Source: Bimastos eiseni (taxonomy: Eukaryota; Annelida; Clitellata; Crassiclitellata; Lumbricidae). Taken from it: a stretch of 64,000 nt of DNA. Each line of letters opens with the position of its first letter. The stretch's first letter is position 1. Shown piece by piece: positions 60,422-64,000 of the stretch. The DNA lies in the NCBI GenBank assembly GCA_959347315.1, contig OY365806.1, forward strand, positions 24,907,855 through 24,971,854, written 5' to 3'. Both the position numbers and the translations under genes were made by a program. The notes beneath the pieces were generated by a model that saw only the letters and a list, made by a program, of their open reading frames with translations, ran no database searches and was not told the origin of the DNA.

Positions 60422-61249
60422 CATGTAAAGGCCAAGCAACCCAAGCACGCTTGTGAAAAATGTATCAATTTGTTAGCCTTGTAAGCTACGGTCGATAACT
60501 TACGAAGGATATTTCTGTGTGGTGCCAAGATTATGTCCTGATCGAAAGACGCTGGAAACCGTTAATCAGTTGAAACATTTCATTGTTCTATAGTGAAGTA
60601 TTCTAATCCTAGCTAGGCTCCTTAGCTGTTCAAAGATATTCAATAAATGGATTTAGCATATATAATTGTTTTATTTAAACACAGATAGTTATTATCGTGT
60701 AGGCTTAATAACTTTCGATTACCGCCACTTATCAAAGAAAGCAAAATTATAATTTGAAACTTTTATAACTGGTTTCGAAGCATCATAGAATGCCTTCGTA
60801 GGTTACATAGAAGGTCAGCAGAGGTTATGGCACTTTATACTGATTAATTTTGAGGCAGACGCTTGTAGAAGTCAGATAATAATAAAATATCCAATTACCG
60901 TTTGCACGATTACTTAATTTTCATGTCAAAATAAGAAGAGGCATGCCTCGTCTGACTCTTGCCTCGTCTCGAGTTATGCTTCGGCACTCGCCTCATCTTG
61001 CCTCATATAGGCTACGGGCCTGCGTGTGACAGTTGTCTGGTCTTTTCATCACCATTGTTTGGCTTTTTGCGTTGATCAATCGGTAAAATTGTATAACTAT
61101 TTCTATAGTTTATATTCTGGACAGTAGCTCTACAGGATGCCAACACTGTCAGTAAATCGGAGATAATTCACCATCCATTCATTTAGTTTGATTCCTACAT
61201 GCCTCAGACAGAGGAACTTTACTGCTTCTGACACAGTGACACTTATGTT
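60422..61249. other. non-coding DNA
   Basis: No gene or element was recognised. A short GCCTCGTCT/GCCTCATCT repeat lies at about 60944-61006. Confidence 0.4.
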
Positions 61250-61290
61250 ATGTTAGCCCATAATATCTAAGGGATATTATGGGCTAACAT
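61250..61290. repeat. perfect 18-bp hairpin
   Basis: ATGTTAGCCCATAATATC (61250-61267) and its exact inverse complement (61273-61290) are separated by five bases. No T run follows, so it is not a simple terminator. Confidence 0.9.
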
Positions 61291-61787
61291 TGACAGGTCT
61301 GTGTATACTTGTCTGACCACGTGGCAATTCGTCTGGAACCGAAACTGTGCTTATTATATCGGCCTATTAATTAATCATGTCAATTTAATTTGACTTAGCG
61401 CCTCTATAGGCATGCATGAATTATAAACCTTTTCAAACTATTTCTTGGTTCTCCTGCGTCACCATCGATCGGTTTCTTCTGAAGCGCCAAAGACAGCGGG
61501 GTGGGGTAGGAGAAACGCCCGTCCTACAGTTCCACCACCTCCGCATTTACAAATTGCCCACTGGTTGTGTGACTGCAAATTGTTAGATGTGGATAGGCTA
61601 CATGCCTCCAATGCGGACGACAGTCTTGCGTCATCTGGTCAAGTCAAGTAGCTTACGTGCATGCATGTATGCAAAAAACACACACCCACACAGCTATGTT
61701 GTATGTAGGCCTATGTATGTATGTATATATGTATATATAAATGTTAATATATTTATATGCCTACCTATTGCTCTCGTGTAGGCCTAT

Positions 61788-61846
61788 TTAACCCTTCAAC
61801 GACCAGTGTATGGGGAAATATATACAGCTGGTCGTTAAAGGGTTAA
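61788..61846. repeat. 19-bp inverted repeat with 21-bp loop
   Basis: TTAACCCTTCAACGACCAG and CTGGTCGTTAAAGGGTTAA pair with one mismatch. It may be a minimal MITE or a solo palindrome. Confidence 0.8.
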
Positions 61847-61938
61847 AGGGTTTTCAGTAATCCCGTTTCCAGGCATAAAAACTGCTCCATTGGTTTCATC
61901 CTTTGTTGAGTTTCTAATAGCTAATTTCTCGTTCATCC

Positions 61939-61943
<5 letters not shown>

Positions 61944-61976
<33 letters not shown>
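61944..61976. repeat. (TA)n microsatellite
   Basis: About sixteen TA units. The surrounding 500 bp holds no supported gene. Confidence 0.9.
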
Positions 61977-62599
61977 TCATAACAACGGCAGTAGAGGTGC
62001 AACGAGAATGGACGAGGCAGTTGAACTGCCGCAACCACGAATCTCTTTTAAGTGAATTGCATTGACAGATTCATCGCCACAATTTCCCAGTAGGCCTATA
62101 TTTACATGCAGCACACATAGGGTGACATAGCCTATGCCTATACCAACCGTAAGACTGTCCTTTAGCCATGTTTGGGTTGCAAGAGCTCCTGAGCAGATGG
62201 CCTTGAAGATGTACGTGGTGTATAAATTCTCATTATAAATAAAAATAGCACAATGCGTTTATCCATCAATGTTTCTAGTAGGCCTACACTCTCTCTTCTA
62301 ACACTTGCAGTTAGCAAGAGACTTATAGGCTTATACATGCATAGGCCTAACCATTTAAAATTTTAAGTACATTGTTTTGCTATTATGCATGCAGATGACC
62401 CACTACGTACGCCTGTGTAAAAGCGAATTACAGTCAGCAGTACGTATAGGCGGCAGGCCCTACTATCGAGGATAGGGAGATTGAAGAATTGTTTAATAAC
62501 TCCATATCACAAGACAGGAAAATCCAACATCGCCAACAGAATTCATCGTATGCCTGGAGTGATCGAGTGATTGATAAAATTAAAAACAATAGAAGATGG

Positions 62600-62790
62600 A
62601 ACTGGGTTTGCGATTCACGACAACAAGATAAACAACTATTGATGTTCGCAGATGCCGTAGACCAGGTTGAAAAAGAGGAAAAATCATCCAGAAAAATTTT
62701 GAAATCCTCCAGAAAAAGGCAAAACCGCAGGTCTAAAAATCAACCTTGACAAAACGAAGATAATGAAGTTTGTGCTGAGAGAGAGCAGGA
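62600..62790 (+). pseudogene. decayed non-LTR RT motif C region
   Basis: One frame contains Leu-Leu-Met-Phe-Ala-Asp-Ala (a degraded Phe-Ala-Asp-Asp), with a charged helix after it. About 100 bp later, in another frame, lies Gly-Leu-Lys-Ile-Asn-Leu-Asp-Lys-Thr-Lys, the motif that follows the catalytic site in many LINE reverse transcriptases. The second catalytic Asp is replaced by Ala and at least one frameshift separates the parts. Confidence 0.65.
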
Positions 62791-62997
62791 GCCTGCATGG
62801 CTGGTGGCAATGGATCAACAATGAGATATATTATGTACTTCGACCATTGAGCTGAGTTGAAAGGTTATGTAACCTTTTCGCTACCGCGGATTGGCCTAAT
62901 ATAATTCCTGTGACCGGAGAAATAACTTAAATATGACTAGGGCCTATCTTTATTTTTCAGAAAGAACTCAGAAGCCATAGTAACATAACCAGAAAGT

Positions 62998-63690
62998 TAT
63001 TTGTCCTGAATGTTTTTTGTCCCGAATGTTTTTTGTCCCGAATGTTGTTTGTCCTGAATGATATTTGTCTTGAATGTGTCTTGTCCTGAATGTCATTTGT
63101 CCTGAATGTAATTTGACCCAAATGTAATTTTGCCCGAATGTAATTTGGACTGAATGTTATCTGTCCTGAACTTTACTTGTCCTGAATGTTATTTGTCCAG
63201 AATGTCATTTGTCTTGAATGTTACATGTCCTGAATGCTATGTGTCCTGATGTTATATATATTGTCCTTAATGTTATTTGTCCTGAATGTAATTTGCCTAG
63301 GCCTAAGTGTTATTTGGCCTGAATGTTAATTGTCCTGAAAGTTACTTGTCCTGAAAGTTATTTGTCCTAAATTTCATTTGCGCTCTGCAGGGCCATACCG
63401 AGCTATAACTGTGCCCTGTGCCTATAGCTTATTGCGCCCTCTGCGTAGCATCAATTTGGCGCCCCCACATTTTGAAAATAGTGCATTTTATGAAATAATA
63501 AGTTATTCCATCCTGAAATTCGCGCCCTTTCCACATTTGCGCCCGGGGTCTAGGTCCTCTGACCCCCCCTCGATACGGCCCAGTTTGTACTGAATGTTAT
63601 TTGTCCTTAATGTTATCTGCCCTGGACGTTATCTGTCCTAAATTGCACTTGTTCTGAATGTTAATCCTAAATGTCAATTTGTCCTTCATT
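62998..63690 (+). repeat. ~17-bp minisatellite (TTTGTCCTGAATGTTA)
   Basis: About 30 degenerate units of TTTGTCCTGAATGTTA run to 63375 and resume at about 63586. The interruption is a separate element with inverted ends. Confidence 0.85.
63388..63583. mobile_element. 196-bp MITE-like insertion in the minisatellite
   Basis: Begins CAGGGCCATACCGAG; the other end read inversely is CTGGGCCGTATCGAG. It contains GCGCCC words absent from the surrounding repeat. No convincing target duplication was found. Confidence 0.5.
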
Positions 63691-63802
63691 GCAGTCAAAT
63701 AGCAGAGTCCACGGAGCGCCAGTCTCATTATCTTCATCGTTTATATTGTAATCGCCGTCGCTGTCTTGCTACGCACGATCATCGTCTTCATTATTACATG
63801 CA

Positions 63803-64000
63803 GGGGTGTAACAAGTGGTGGTGGTAGGGGGCACCGGCCCCCAGATTCAAAACGGGGAGGCAAAGCCCCCCAGCTTTAGTGCTCAGTGCCCCCCATGTGT
63901 CCCCCAAATCGGTTCTTGTCTATATTTCTCCAATAGCTTTTTAGATGACTTTTGTTAAGATAATTTGTGCCCCCCCCCCATTTGTCAAACTTCTGGGGGT
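63803..64000 (+). mobile_element. hAT-like element running off the window
   Basis: Starts CAGGGGTGTAACAAG, followed by GGGGGCACC, then TTTAGTGCT and CCCCAAATCGG, the same order of words as the minus-strand fragment at 26585-26695. The right end lies outside the window. Confidence 0.6.

Noticed and set aside
60075..60428. 117-codon ORF rich in Pro, Thr, His and Arg
   Set aside because: It is a translation of the 36-bp minisatellite.
61250..61290. Rho-independent terminator
   Set aside because: The hairpin has no T run and the DNA is eukaryotic.

Overview
The window is metazoan nuclear DNA, rich in repeats and A+T. Genes are split by GT-AG introns, most of the sequence is transposon-derived, and the hexamer AGGCCT recurs constantly. 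That texture, together with a fibrinogen-related lectin, peptide precursors with Gly-Lys-Arg amidation sites and non-LTR elements with a restriction-like endonuclease (RLE), fits a marine invertebrate deuterostome, most likely an echinoderm. The species assignment is inference.

Layout. 1-9 kb: a hAT transposase remnant (441-820), one well-bounded internal exon of an unidentified minus-strand gene (2699-3034) and a 397-bp hAT-type non-autonomous element with a perfect 8-bp target duplication (8781-9177). 9.2-12.7 kb: two degraded copies of an RLE-type non-LTR retrotransposon set in AAT/ATT microsatellites. 14.5-27.3 kb: a complete five-exon minus-strand gene for a secreted fibrinogen-related protein (363 aa). 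Its exon phases agree throughout and a TATA box lies upstream. Its 7.2-kb third intron holds a diverged 1.5-2.3-kb duplication, small hAT-like elements, tRNA-derived repeats and minisatellites. 29.2-32.3 kb: a 3.1-kb element with about 145-bp modular terminal inverted repeats and a 7-bp flanking duplication, enclosing a broken CR1/L2-like retrotransposon.

32.4-47.8 kb is the most striking part: exactly four tandem copies of a 3860-bp unit, with no difference that I could find. Each carries an intact 328-codon minus-strand ORF that looks like a neuropeptide precursor, with a signal peptide, a C-x5-C peptide next to it, and two amidation sites giving an FRF-amide and an FRY-amide. The right breakpoint of the array lies inside a transposon with terminal inverted repeats. 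Only the fourth unit retains that transposon whole, which suggests it is the founder copy.

49.9-54.8 kb: two more RLE retrotransposon copies between AAT repeats. One is nearly full length and is split by a nested, antisense CR1/L2-like fragment. 55-64 kb: two hAT-like elements with perfect 8-bp target duplications, short retrotransposon remnants, hairpins and three large minisatellite tracts.

The plausible host functions are the secreted lectin-like protein (probably recognition or defence) and the amplified peptide precursor (cell signalling). The rest records several transposon families inserting into, and nesting within, one another.
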